Shown: positions 53,952 through 64,000, counted from the stretch's first letter. The stretch is DNA of 64,000 bases from Thecaphora thlaspeos (GCA_900291925.1 UWYS01000018.1:62001-126000); one strand, 5' to 3'. Notes: generated from the sequence alone by a model not told the origin. Numbers and translations are program-made.

Positions 53952-54106
53952 CTTCCTTGCTCCCACACCACCATCATCACCTCACATCCCCCGCACATCA
54001 CCATGCCCTCACCTGCCTAGAGACCTTCCGGCCGTCGCCCTGCACGCTCCTGCATCCCGCACTCTCTCACAGTCACGCTCCTAGCCCTAAGCCCGTTCGC
54101 CTCACC
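53750..54106. promoter_or_regulatory. Leader and promoter region of the Dsl1-like gene
   Basis: About 360 bp. It contains an AT-richer patch (GCCAAAGAGATTAAGATTAG near 53774) and a (TC)n tract at about 53918-53950. The frame of the next gene is open through this stretch, but the encoded Leu-Ser repeat and His run argue that it is leader. Confidence 0.45.
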
Positions 54107-57100
54107 ATGTCATCCCCCACCGCTACCTCTACAGCGCCCACCTCCGCGGATCGCACAGACGTAGCAGCCTTCCTCGCCTCCATCAATGCCTCGTCCAGCC
54201 TCGAAGATGGCGCATCTTCACAGCCCTCCCATACGCAGGCTAACAAGTCCGTGCCAGACCTCCCGATGTCTGCCACCGTAGCCATGATCGACGCACAGAT
54301 CGACCAGCTCCACCACCGCATCCTCACAACAGTTCAACATAACCGCCAAACCTTCACTCAACAGCTCCAAGCCAGCGAAAAGCTACACTTTGACCTCAAT
54401 CACCTCTACGCATCCACATTACACGCTTCAACGCATCTCTCCACCTTGCCTTCAGACATCTCACCGGCCCTCCACAGCTACAACGCATCCCTCGTTCAGC
54501 TCACACATCGGCAGTGCACTATAGACGTCGTGTCTGCCCTCCTCCACGCTACCCTCCAGCTCGAAAAGGCAGAGACCCTCCTGTCCAGCGGTGACCTCTC
54601 GGCTCTCTCGCCCCGGCTAGCCATCCTCCACCAGTCTGCCGCCCCCTTCGCAGCAGCGCCAAAGGGAAAGCACAGCGACCTCAGCTTTCTCTCGGCCGCG
54701 CCCACGCCGCCCAATCCCGCCCTACAGGAGCTCCATCGGCGCATCGATCAGGTCGAGAGCGCGCTAGAGGCGGTCCTCGAGTCGGCTTGGTCCCGTGCCG
54801 TCACGGTGGCAAAAGCCACAGCAACTGATCTCGGGCCTCTTGGCGCAGAATTGCTCGTGCGCGGTACCATCGAGCTGTCAGGTCAAGCAGAGGGCCATAG
54901 CATCGCGCTCGCCCACCTCGTCGATGTTCTCTCCGAACGCGGGCAGCTCGTCCACCTCATACACTCGCTCGCTGCCGAAGTCTTGGCCTCCTTCGTCCGT
55001 CCGATCTTGGCAACTCCAACACCGCCAGTCCCGCACATCCGCCACGACATCGCCGAGACATCGATCCAGGCCTGCTTCGCGCTCACCACTGCTGAAGATG
55101 TCGGCAGTGCGACCCGGCCCATCGCAGCGGTAGCCGCCCTCTTCTCCTTTATCAAGGCACACCTCTGCGACAGGCTAGACGCCGACCGGTCGGCACAGGT
55201 CCGGGCAATCTTGGCACGAGACTTGATGCCTCAGCTGGTGCCCTTGGCCCTCTCATGGCTAGATGAGGCTCTGCCCGCTACAGCCCAACCCATCGACGAC
55301 GCTCTGCAAGCAACCAAGGATCGAGCGGCAGAAGCTTGGAGCCTCGAGCGCTGCCTTCGCCAAAACGGCTATGCGGCAACATCAAGGGCGCCTAGCGAGG
55401 ACGAAGACACCAACGACAACGCCTACGCTCTAACCCGGTGGGCGGACGACGTCGGATCGCACTTCTCGCGACGGATCGCAGGCCACGCGCTACAAAGAGC
55501 CAGACGACTGATACTGACACATGGCCGCGGAACCGCGGCGGACGACCGTTCCACGCCTCCCACCGGCGGCCCGCCTCTGTGCTCAATGGGTCGAAAAACG
55601 GGGGCGAAGCTCGGCGGCGTCAGGGTCATCAAGCCGCAAGACCAGCTTGGCAGCGGCCCTTTTAACACCGACGACGTGCCGGTGGACGACGCTAGCTGGG
55701 GTCTCGACGATGAGAATGATGAGGCGGACGTGGATGCAGAGGCGCCGGCGGGTCGGGAGGAGAAAGCAGAGGCGGAGCTGAATCCCATCGGTCGTCTGCG
55801 TCTCGATGCAAAAGCGGTGCCAGTGGAAGATGCGAGTTGGGGCCTGGACGATGATGACGACGAAATCGTGGTCGGAGATGAGGTCGGCAAGAAAGAGACG
55901 GAGTTGGTTAACAAACAGGAACAGGGCGAGACCGTCAAGGAGGAAGAGGGGACCGTCACGAAGGAAGTCGACCCAAAGAAGGTTGTGTCAGTTGAAGACG
56001 CCAGTTGGGGACTCGACGACGATGATGACGTGCAGGAGGAGGAGCCAATGGAGGAGCACGAGCACGAGCAGCAGGAGCAGGAGCAGGAAGAGCAGGAGCA
56101 GAAGGAGCAGGAGGGAGAGGAGGGCCATGTGGAGGGCCATGCGGAGGGCCACACGGAGGAACAAGAGGAAGGGCAAGCAGAGGAACAAAAGGAGGCAAAG
56201 GGTGTGGAGCAAGAAAAGGAGCAAGAGGAGAAGCAAGAAGCGGAGACCAGCATGCTGGTTGAGGTCGTCAACAGTGAGGCGCTGGTTGACGACGTTGATT
56301 GGAGACTGAACGATGTCAACGACGACTACGATGTCAAGGAGGACGACAGCGGTCTCGAGAAGGAGGGCTCCAACGGGGACGCAGGCTGGACCTTCGACGA
56401 CGACGATGACGATAATGGCTCGCCAGCACTGGACACGATAAACAGGAGAAATATTGTGGCGCAGGAACCGGGCCAGAGGGACGAGGGGTTGGAGCAGCCG
56501 GAAGGAAAGAGGGAGACAGTCGAGATCAAGGAAGAGGTGGCGATGGACGAAGGCTTGAACCTCGACGTCGCCATCGAGCTGATCCGGCTCGCCGAAGAGG
56601 TCCTGGCCGATGGCGTCCGACTCCTCCAACTACCACGCAACGACATCGCCTCGCCGCCACCGCCTTCGGCGCCCGTCTTTGCGGCCGTCTGCGACATCTT
56701 CGACCTCCACCGGTCCCTGATGCCCGTTGCGCATGGCGACGAAGCGCTGCGGGACGGACCCGCGCTCGCGATGCAGCTGGCCATCGAGTGCGATTACATT
56801 GCGGCGCAGCTCGATCGGATCGTGATGGGCACATCGCCGACGCTCGGCGGGATCCTTGAGGCGCACGGGGTGGACATACTTGAGAAGCTCACTCATCAGG
56901 CGCGCCTGACGAGGACGTTGGGACAGAGGTGGCACGACGTCCAGATGGTGTGTTCCTTCCCCCCGGTCCGATCTGATCCTCCCTGCCCGTTGCTTGCTGC
57001 CATGGCCACCGTCGCCCCTCGACTGACATAGGCTCCGTTTTTTTTTGTTTTTTTTTTCTCGCTCTCGCAGGCATCGCATAATGAAACCGAGACCCCTTCC

Positions 57101-57172
57101 GTGGCCAGAGGTGGGGAATGGGCTGGGTTGGGCGGTTGGGTTGGGCGGAGCTGGCAAGGTCAGAGATACTAA
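54107..57172 (+). CDS. Dsl1/ZW10-like ER-tether subunit with repeated acidic Trp motifs
   Basis: Two exons: 54107-56947 and 57071-57172 (980 aa). The intron has a strong T-rich tract and CTGAC branch site; without splicing the protein would end at 57031. The first 400 residues are helical with coiled coil (MIDAQIDQLHHRILTTVQHN; LQELHRRIDQVESALEAVLE), as in the ZW10/Dsl1 family. Residues about 515-770 are very acidic and repeat the motif DASWGLDD: Trp531, Trp578 and Trp634 in near-identical contexts, with related Trp732 (VDWRLND) and Trp761 (AGWTFDD). In yeast Dsl1 an acidic lasso with Trp motifs binds COPI coat subunits. The C-terminal helical part (LDVAIELIRLAEEVLADGV) resumes after it. Family assignment rests on layout and motifs; a ZW10 name is an alternative. 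Tethering of Golgi-derived vesicles at the ER is the expected role. Confidence 0.72.
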
Positions 57173-57512
57173 GACTCGACACGCGCAGTCGAACACGGAA
57201 TCGGGCACGGTGGTGGAGAGCCTCGTGTGTAGACGGCGAAGCCGTTCGAGGAAAGTCGTGCCTTTCGATACGTCCCTCGCGGTGCCCTTCTTGTGAGCTT
57301 CTCATGTGCTGTCCGCGTCGGAGGCGTGCTAAAGCCCTTGCCTGATCAGGCATCGACATCAGGTCTGGTAACGACGACTAGCGACCACGCCCCTACATGA
57401 GGCTGGCTCAGAGTGGGCCCTGCCTGCCTGCATCCCTATTTTACTTTCTCGGCTTAGTCTGTACAACTTTCCCATGCCTTGTCGGAGACTTTCCCTACAC
57501 GGGTTCAGAAGA
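57173..57512. other. Convergent 3' region Dsl1-like / VPS9
   Basis: About 340 bp between two facing stop codons. No gene is seen. It is less GC-rich than the flanking coding DNA. Confidence 0.4.
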
Positions 57513-60026
57513 TTACTGCATCTCCAGCAGCCTGTCGATGGCCATCTCGACGTCTCCCTCGCATCCCTGCAACACGAGCTGGATGACGGCCGTGTCGATG
57601 CCGGGAAAGATGCTCTTCAGCGTCTCAACGCCGGCACTTTGCTGCGCCTCTTCCTGTATCTGAACGTTCTGCTGAGAACGATGCTCGATCAACGACAGTT
57701 GCAGTGCCTGCTCCGTCTGGTCTGCTGCGGCGTTCAGGGGCCTTCGCATCAACAGCCTCTCTTCGGCTCCTCCGTCCAGCCCTACCGCATGTCGAGATGG
57801 TGTGTGAAGCTGCTGCCCTTCGGAAAGGAATGGTGGAATGTACCCGTCTCTTCCGCCAAATTCGCGCTGCATCTGTCGGCGTCGACGCATTCGCTCCACC
57901 GCCGCGGCGTTGGGCGTGTCTTGGTCGTCGTCCTGATCGTCGTCGTACTCGTCGATGTCATCTTCTCGCCCAGCTCCGCCGACGCTTGGACCAGCGAGCA
58001 GGTTGCGACGCCCCACTGCGTCGTCGTCGTCATACATGTGATCGTCGATCGAGTAGCCCCTCGCTGGCAGCTGGGGGCGAAGGCGGGGTGGTGCGTTGGG
58101 AGCCGCTCCCGGTCGGCCGGCGTTGTAGGGAAGGAAGCCGTCCTGTGACAGTTCGCCCGTTGAGGGCGTGATTGGCTCCTCGTCCAACGCTAGCGCACGT
58201 CGGTGCGGAGCGCTGTTGGGTCCGGTTTCGCCAAAGGACGATGGAAGACGCTGCTGCTGCTGCTGCTGCTGCTGCTGTAGAGTTTCGGACTCGACAGGGC
58301 CGAACAACCCGCCAAAGAGCCTTGAGCGCGAGGTTGAGGGGGTCATGCTCTGACTCGTCTCCCCCGACGGATAAGGCGAGTTGGTCCGTCCTGTCGAACT
58401 TGCACTGTCGACGCCGCTAGGCGTTCGAATACCCTCAATGCTTTCGTTGATCAGCCTACCCAGCGCTCCCATCGGCCGTCCGAAACCTGCTCGAGCGGCT
58501 TCGCCCGTACGCTGGAAGAAGGCTCGCGTGTCCTCGGCCAACGTAGCGGCCATCGGTGTCAACGGCAGCGCCTTTGCTGATTCTTCGCCCGGTACACTCG
58601 AGGCCGTTACGCTGGTCGAGCTTGGCGTGCGCTGGTGGTTGGGCACGGAGAGGGATGAGGAGGGCTGACGCGGTGGCGTCTCGATATGTCCACGAATCAC
58701 GGGCGACTCAGGCTCGGGAATCGCCTGCAATGCATGCTCAACGTTCCTGCCAAATGGTAGAAAAGGCGGCGTGACGGTCAGCTCGGCGCTGCAGAAGGAG
58801 GCTTGGCCGCCTCTGCGACGTGCTCACTTCTCGAACTCTTCCTGTGTGATGTTAGACAGCGACGTGCAGTCCATTGTCTCAATGAAAGCGATTGCGCCCA
58901 TCTGCAATCCGGAGCAAACTCAGGGGAGTAAGCGCCAGAGCATCAATAGGACTCCCGCCCACAGACTCCAGTAACGGGGACTCACCAAGCTCGACAGATA
59001 GTAGCCAGACTCGCTAGACAGCCTCTCGGGGTTGCGGAAGCGACTGGTATATCTACGGGAGGAGCACGTGGATGGGAAGGGGTTGCACTGAACGAGGTTT
59101 AGCACGAGGTCCTGACGAGCCTCTTGCCCGCCGACATGGGGACGCTTTACGCACTCAACGTTCGAGATGAGATGATCCGGGTTCGCCTTGAGCACGACAA
59201 AGATGAGGACAGGGATAAAGGTATCGGCGTTCTCCTCCGTGGACAGGTGACGGATCATACCGAAGATGACCTTGCAGCAGTTGAGGATGCAGATGAGCTT
59301 GTCTCGCGGTGCCTTGTAGTGGTTGATCTTGAGCAGCTCTGCTCATGCCGATTTCGAGCCAGGACGAGAGCATGATCAGTCGCTGCTTCGTCAGACGCGG
59401 GATCATCTTCGACGACAAAGCCGAGCAGCCTCCTCACCTTGCATTGAAAAATCGATAAAGCCCTTCGAATGGTCTCCGACCGGTACGTCGAGGTGCTCCT
59501 CTTTCAGCCAGCCGAACAGCTTAATCCTCTGCTTCAAGATGCGGTCCCGCTCCAGGTCATCGGTCTGGACGCTCCATCTCCCATCTTCTTGCACGGCTGG
59601 CGTAAAGGTGTAAGGGTAGAGGCGGTTCATGACGAGCTTTTCCATCGCCTCTCTGGCGTTTTCGAACTCGACATCGTTGAGCGCAGCCCAGATCTCACAC
59701 TCCTTCATCCTTTCCGAGATAAATGCGAGGAAGTCGAAGATGAGCTTGATCTGATCGGCGGTGCGGTAGGGTTTCTTGGCGAAACCTTTAATGAAGCTGC
59801 GGACGTACTCGCCGACCGGCCCTGCGCTGCGGTGCTTCATCTGCTCGAGGAAGCGGTTGAAGTCGAATGGCAGCTCCTCGCTCGCCTGGGTCGTCGGAGG
59901 CGGCCCTTTGCCAATCTTGATGCCGCTGGCCGAAGTGGCGCTCGCGCGCCTCTCGCCGGCTGCGGAACCGGCGGAGGGCGTCGTCGCGCCGGGCGGAAGA
60001 AGCGACGCAGCCTCGATGTGCGCCAT
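57513..60026 (-). CDS. VPS9: Vps9, Rab5-family guanine nucleotide exchange factor with CUE domain
   Basis: Five exons on the minus strand: 60026-59438, 59338-59155, 59052-58986, 58901-58828, 58746-57513 (715 aa). All four introns (81-102 bp) agree in phase. An N-terminal helical bundle (PFDFNRFLEQMKHRSAGPVG) precedes the VPS9 domain: AMEKLVMNRLYPYTF, LLKINHYKAPRDKLICILNC, ENADTFIPVLIFVVLKANPD, SESGYYLSSL, MGAIAFIETMD. These include the Asp and Tyr needed for exchange in this family. A disordered region with a poly-Gln run (CTG repeats near 58254-58278) leads to a C-terminal CUE domain (LKSIFPGIDTAVIQLVLQGC, DVEMAIDRLLEMQ). VPS9 plus CUE is the yeast Vps9 architecture: it activates Vps21/Rab5 on endosomes and binds ubiquitin. 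The start lies 268 bp from a Tc1 element. Confidence 0.95.
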
Positions 60027-60294
60027 ACCGTGAAGAGGTTCTCTGGTTCAAGATGGGATTCGAAGGGAAGGAGGATTCGCCCTCACTCAGTGACACTTGG
60101 TCTGCTGGCCCGAACCAGCCAAGTCTAGACCCGGCCTGGCCTGTGCACGAGGACGCGCATCGTCTGAGGCAGGCTTCCTGCTCTCGGCCGACAGTGACGC
60201 TGCAACAGACTTATGAGCTACATTACAGAAAATTGATAAAGCGACTGCCTTTTTATTTCCCAATTTAAGCATTGTGCCCAATGTGTATCAGCTA
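60027..60294. promoter_or_regulatory. Remaining VPS9 upstream region before the Tc1 element
   Basis: This 268-bp stretch is all that separates the VPS9 start codon from the left terminal repeat of the Tc1-like element. GC content drops at about 60205. No TATA or other motif is evident. If the true promoter is longer, it is now displaced by 3.2 kb. Confidence 0.5.
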
Positions 60295-60440
60295 CAGTTG
60301 CATCCATTTTCGACCACAGTAAATGACAGCAACCAGTTTTTTGAGAAGAACACACTGCTCTCTTGATGTCAAACAGCACTGTGGCAATACAACTTATACC
60401 ATTGGAAAGCTGAGCTTCAGAGCTTTCTAACTGTATAAGG
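60295..60440 (+). repeat. Left terminal inverted repeat of the Tc1-like element
   Basis: It begins CAGTTGCATCCATTTTCGAC and runs to about TATAAGG at 60440. It pairs with 63374-63520 in opposite orientation with about a dozen mismatches. The inner part holds a small palindrome-like word, AAAGCTGAGCTTCAGAGCTT. Confidence 0.9.
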
Positions 60441-60867
60441 AAGATCTTTTTTTTTGTATATTTATTTGCTGTTATTGTTGCAACAGCAGTGGTTTTTGAG
60501 GCTGCTGTTGTCCCAGGAGCCTCCTGTCCCTGTTGTAGGGCCTGTAGCTTTGGTAGCACACACCTTGATATTGAAAGGAGTAATGGGGAAGCTGCAGTTA
60601 GCCAACAACACAACTGATGTAGTTGTCTACTCATAAATACTAGGTTGAAGTTGTCCAATTATCCTCATTGCTATTCCATGGATAAAGGATGTCTCTGTGG
60701 CAGATTGGGTGTGCAGCACAGACAGCTGTCAAGAGGGTAAAGATAGGAATCATTTTGGGTTGAGTCAAAGGGAAGAAAGAAGAGAAGAAGCCAAACCTCT
60801 TGGAAGTGGGATAAAGAGATGATGATTTGATAAGGAGGGAGACATTGACTAAGTCCACAAGTCACTG

Positions 60868-61265
60868 ACTATATATACAACTCATCATCCATCCAAGGTG
60901 GAACTTGGTACTTGTGCAGTGTGGTCCTGCTATATGGAGAGTTGGGATTTTGTCATTCACAACAGCCAACTACAGGCCATACTTGATGTCTATCTAAGGA
61001 GGAAGGTGAAGGCTAGACATGAGTGGCTATGGAGGGATGTCTTCTGTAGCCAACCATTGGAATTTGCCAGTTTGTCCAAACTTGACAGCAAACCAAAGAA
61101 GTCCAATGTATCCCCCTGCATATCAACTCCAACTCCTGGGTCCCCAATAGGTCTTGACTTAGGGCCAAGACATCAGGTCTGGAGTTGGCATCAATTCTGC
61201 AGGAAAAATCAGTATCCTGCTGAGGTCATGCATGCTCCAGTGCATTTAGTTGGAGAAGTGTTTCA
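60868..61265 (-). repeat. LTR-like copia fragment, inverted homologue of 2803-3210
   Basis: Read on the minus strand it starts TGTTGAAACACTTCTCCAAC at about 61265 and reaches a TATA-like GTATATATAG near 60872, in step with the left-end copy at 2803-3210. Minus-strand sequence continues to about 60650 without a left-end counterpart, perhaps the rest of the LTR and leader. The plus-strand frame 60898-61512 is a shadow of this similarity. It lies inside the Tc1 element, so it was inserted there or captured by it. Confidence 0.7.
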
Positions 61266-61586
61266 ACACTTGATGGGATTTTGCACCAGGAGAGCAAACC
61301 AGGTTTTTGGTCCCTTTTTGGCAACAAGGTCAAAAGTGGGCATACCAAAGGCTTTCATGCAGAAATTCTGTAGCATCACCACAAGTAGCTGTGGAAGGTA
61401 CTGTTGGAAAGACAGGCTTTCAAACTATCAGAAAACCCTTTTGAATGCCACATTTGGTCCATTATTGACTGAGCTAAGGAGTGTCAAAGAAAAATGGATA
61501 AAAACGCATTGAGAAGATGCTAGGAATTGTTTGGAGCATTCTCCTGCTGCCCCTACTTCATCAAATGAAGCTTAATGAATACATAT

Positions 61587-61630
61587 AGAAAGCTCTGCTT
61601 CACAGCTTTCCAACAGTGTATGGTAAAGTA
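61587..61630. repeat. Partial third copy of the inner terminal-repeat word
   Basis: The sequence AGAAAGCTCTGCTTCACAGC followed by TTTCC resembles the inner part of both terminal repeats (AGAAAGCTCTGAAGCTCAGC). It lies between the LTR-like fragment and the transposase gene. It may be a remnant of a rearranged terminal repeat or an internal transposase-binding repeat. Confidence 0.5.
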
Positions 61631-61877
61631 CCCTTTGTATTGCAAAGAATGGTGTGGAAATGCATTAAAGATTAGGCAGTTGTTGTCTCCTCATCACTGG
61701 AAGTAGACCCACTTTGCAATGTGTCCTGCTTGCAATTCTCAGACATAGAGCACATCCTAGTTTTTTGAGCCTACAGATAACCTATAAATGAGGACATCTG
61801 AAGAGTTTGAGCTCAATCCAACCATCCCTTTGACCTACATGAATTTCTTAATCTATGCCCCCCCGCTTTTTGCCTGA

Positions 61878-62991
61878 ATGCCCCCTAAGCTTGCTTCTCT
61901 TGTTGTCCATAGGGTAGCTGAGCTTGCCAAACTTGGTACCATCACCCATCAGATTGCCATGAAGCTCTCCATCAGCAAATTAAGTGCTATCAAGTACTCA
62001 AAAGGTGTCAAGAATCACTCTGGAATGCAACCAGCAGCAGGACAGAAAAAGCGCCTCTATTCTTCTCAAGAGTGCTCACTTGCCAGATCAGTTTGCACTG
62101 GGGCATACAGGACAGAAACAGAAGCAGCAAGAGCAGCAGAACAAACCCACAGCGCTCAAATCTCAAGACAGACAATTGCATGGGCACTACACAGGCAAGG
62201 GTTGAAGGTGCACATCATGAAAAGAAACCCCGGTCTCACAAAAAAGCACAAGCAGACCAGGCTTGCTTTTGCTTGACACTACAGCAACTGGTCCATGGAG
62301 GACTGGAAGAGGGTCATCTGGAGCAACAAAGCAAAGATCAATATGGTTGGAAGCAATGGCAGGAAGTACTATTGGGGGCCAGTCCAAGAAAAAGCGATTC
62401 CAGAGCAGGAGATTCAGACATGCAAGAAGTATGGAGGTGGTGGCATCATGTTTTGGGCCTGTATGGGTTGGAATGGCATAGGCAACATCTGCAGTATCAA
62501 GGGGAGGACAAACAGCCAGATGTATGTGGAGATCTTGGAGGATCACTTGGAACCCAAGGTGGTGTGCCAAGATGGGCTTGAGGTGGCAACACTTTTACTT
62601 CCAGCAGGATAAAAACCCCAAGCACAAGAGCAAAGTGGCAACAGAGTACCTCAACAAGCAGTCCTTCAAGGTCTTTGACTGGCCAAGCAAGAGCCCCAAC
62701 CTCAACCCTATTGAAATTGCTTGGGCAGAACTCAAACAACACCTCTACAAGAAGACACCAATTTTCAAGAGTTTCCATGACCTTGAGGAGGCTGCAGTTT
62801 CCAAGTGGACCAAGATTGAGTCAGCAGTCATCCAGAAGTTCATCAAGACTATGCCCAAGCAATTGAAGGCAGTCATTGCAGAAGGGCGGCATCACAAAGT
62901 ACTAGAGCAAAAAAGATTGGGGTATGAGGAGGTGGGAAATCATGTGCATGTTTGTACAGGAAAAACAAAGGGCTCAATGTTGTTCAATTGA
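61878..62991 (+). pseudogene. Tc1-type transposase with stop and frameshift
   Basis: From the ATG at 61878 the frame encodes an N-terminal helix-turn-helix part (VAELAKLGTITHQIAMKLSI). It ends at a TGA (62274-62276), within the conserved RLAFA...W stretch. The same frame continues (SMEDWKRVIWSNKAKINMVG, GGGGIMFWACMGWNG). Near 62560-62600 it shifts to a second frame with HFYFQQDKNPKH and SPNLNPIEIAWAELKQHLYK, ending at 62991. Exactly 34 residues separate the second Asp and the Glu, the Tc1 DD34E spacing. The first catalytic Asp, in canonical W-S-D-E, is Asn here. Stop, shift and lost Asp make it inactive. Confidence 0.88.
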
Positions 62992-63373
62992 AGATCTGAG
63001 ACTATCATTAGAGAAGCGTAATCCTAAGCTTCCAATTGATACCAGGGAAAGATTGCTATGTCAAGCATTGGCTGTAATAAGAGAGGTCCAAGTCACATCA
63101 ACAAAAAAGCAATGCGTTTTTGGAGTGCCTTCCAGAGAAAAGTCTCTTTCAGTGGAAAAACGGTCAAATCAAGATTCTAAAGGGCCATTTAGATAGCTGA
63201 GAAGTAGATCTCTTTAATGGTAGCTGTTTGACATTGTTCCAATGAGTACTGCATGCAGCAGAAAATATACAAGCTAAAAGCAAGGCAGAGGTTCATAATT
63301 GACTCAGCCATCACAAGAAACCCAAAAAACGCGATTTGCTCTCCTGGCATCAACATGTGTTGTTTTGATATAT

Positions 63374-63520
63374 TTCTTATATGGTTAGAAAGCTCTGAAG
63401 CTCAGCTTTCCAATGGTATAAGTTACATTGCCACAGCACTGTTTGACATTGAGAGAGCAGTGTGTACTTCTCAAAAACCTGGTTGCTGTCATTTACTGCA
63501 GTCAAAAATGGATGCAACTG
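63374..63520 (-). repeat. Right terminal inverted repeat of the Tc1-like element
   Basis: On the minus strand it begins CAGTTGCATCCATTTTTGAC at 63520 and runs inward to about 63374, matching the left repeat. A TA lies immediately outside at 63521-63522. Confidence 0.9.
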
Positions 63521-63522
63521 TA

Positions 63523-64000
63523 TGTGTTGGCCTTGGGCCAAGTTTGCATCAGCATTGGGTGTCAAGCAACACTGTATGGGTCTTGATTAATAAGTCTAGT
63601 TACTTAGCTCTCTATGTCTATGTATATTTGAAGGCTATTGACTTCTTGCCTGTTTTAAAATTGGCTAGCCTGCATTGACACCAACCTTGTTTGCCTTCTT
63701 CTTGTCTTTGAGGCCAAACTTAGCTACTGTCAGGTGTGGCCCACAGAATCTTGAGATTACTGCAGGTGCAGCCTTGGGTGTGGTTGGGACTTCAGGAGAG
63801 GCCAAGGGCAATTGGGTGTCAACAGCATACCTTGCTGTTTAGGAGACAGTGTATTATATTTGAAAAGGAGGACTGTGGGGGACCACAGTCCTGCTAGTTG
63901 GAATATTGGGTCACAGAGCTTGGAGGAGCTGGAGCCCCAGGAGATGGGCCACACATATTTCCCCCACATCAGAGCCAATGTGCCAGCTGGCACTCCTTAA
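63523..64000. other. AT-rich flank, probably transposon-derived, cut by the window end
   Basis: About 480 bp of low-GC DNA outside the Tc1 element. It contains a perfect 10-bp inverted repeat with a 4-nt loop (AGGACTGTGG at 63869-63878, CCACAGTCCT at 63883-63892). On the minus strand a short frame (VISRFCGPHLTVAKFGLKDK, about 63830-63675) looks protein-like but is too short to assign. I infer an older element into which the Tc1 element jumped. Confidence 0.4.

Larger units (their letters stand above)
60295..63520 (+). mobile_element. Tc1/mariner-type DNA transposon, TA-flanked, with nested LTR-like fragment
   Basis: The element begins CAGTTGCATCCATTTT at 60295 and ends with its inverted copy at 63520. 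TA dinucleotides flank both ends (60293-60294 and 63521-63522), the Tc1/mariner target duplication. The terminal inverted repeats are about 146 bp and about 90 percent identical by eye. A transposase with DD34E spacing lies inside on +. The 3.2-kb length, large for Tc1, is explained by a copia LTR-like fragment in 60700-61265. GC is far below the host level. Confidence 0.85.

Noticed and set aside
60898..61512. 204-codon frame on + that resembles the frame 2498-3208 on -
   Set aside because: Similarity is due to the shared LTR-like DNA; the strand is opposite to the element's coding strand and no protein family fits.

Overview
The window is nuclear DNA of a basidiomycete fungus. Most of it is GC-rich, with dense genes on both strands and spliceosomal introns of about 75-350 bp (mostly near 100 bp, GT...AG, often GTGAGT/GTAAGT, with CTGAC-type branch sites). 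Few introns per gene, introns near 100 bp, and the protein set (Zn2Cys6 factor, yeast-like Vam7 and Vps9-CUE, tannase-family esterase) suggest a smut-like lineage (Ustilaginomycotina). That placement is inference.

Layout. 1-3.2 kb: a decayed, AT-richer Ty1/copia element with an interrupted integrase and an LTR-like end. 3.2-5.5 kb: no convincing gene. 5.5-14.6 kb, all +: an arrestin-like protein, an F-box/RCC1 protein (Saf1-like) and an aldehyde dehydrogenase with a likely mitochondrial presequence. 16-17.6 kb: a damaged P-loop NTPase-like gene. 17.8-31.3 kb: an Fbw7/Cdc4-type F-box WD40 protein (-), the SNARE Vam7 (+), a C9orf78/Tls1-type splicing factor (-), the Paf1-complex subunit Rtf1 (-) and a tannase/feruloyl-esterase-family secreted protein (+). 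31.3-33.8 kb: Yth1/CPSF30 (-) and Rlp24 (+), a divergent pair. 33.8-36.2 kb: gene-empty, with a large (TGCY)n array. 36.2-40.3 kb: a broken DIRS-like tyrosine-recombinase retrotransposon with host-like GC. 42-47.8 kb, all +: a small Zn2Cys6 protein, pseudouridine synthase Pus1 and a DNAJC7-type TPR-J co-chaperone. 48-60 kb: Doa1/PLAA-like (-), PCNA (+), a small probable mitochondrial membrane protein (-), a Dsl1/ZW10-like tether subunit (+) and Vps9 (-). 60.3-63.5 kb: a Tc1/mariner element with intact TA flanks and long terminal inverted repeats, carrying an LTR-like copia fragment homologous, in inverted orientation, to the one at 2.8-3.2 kb. The last 0.5 kb is AT-rich, probably transposon-derived.

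The genes are mostly housekeeping and not an operon-like cluster. Several belong to endomembrane traffic (Vam7, Dsl1-like, Vps9), ubiquitin (Saf1-like, Fbw7-like, Doa1-like) and transcription/RNA processing (Rtf1, Yth1, Tls1-like, Pus1). No single new multi-gene system is evident. The most interesting points are: repeated acidic Trp motifs in the Dsl1-like protein; a 28-residue acidic/basic insertion in PCNA; loss of both cysteines flanking the catalytic residues of the tannase-family protein; a shortened Doa1; an MCB-like cluster between DOA1 and PCNA; simple-repeat tracts in several divergent promoters; and the nested transposons at the window ends. Exon borders were read by eye and checked for phase consistency. 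I saw no tRNA, rRNA or CRISPR array.
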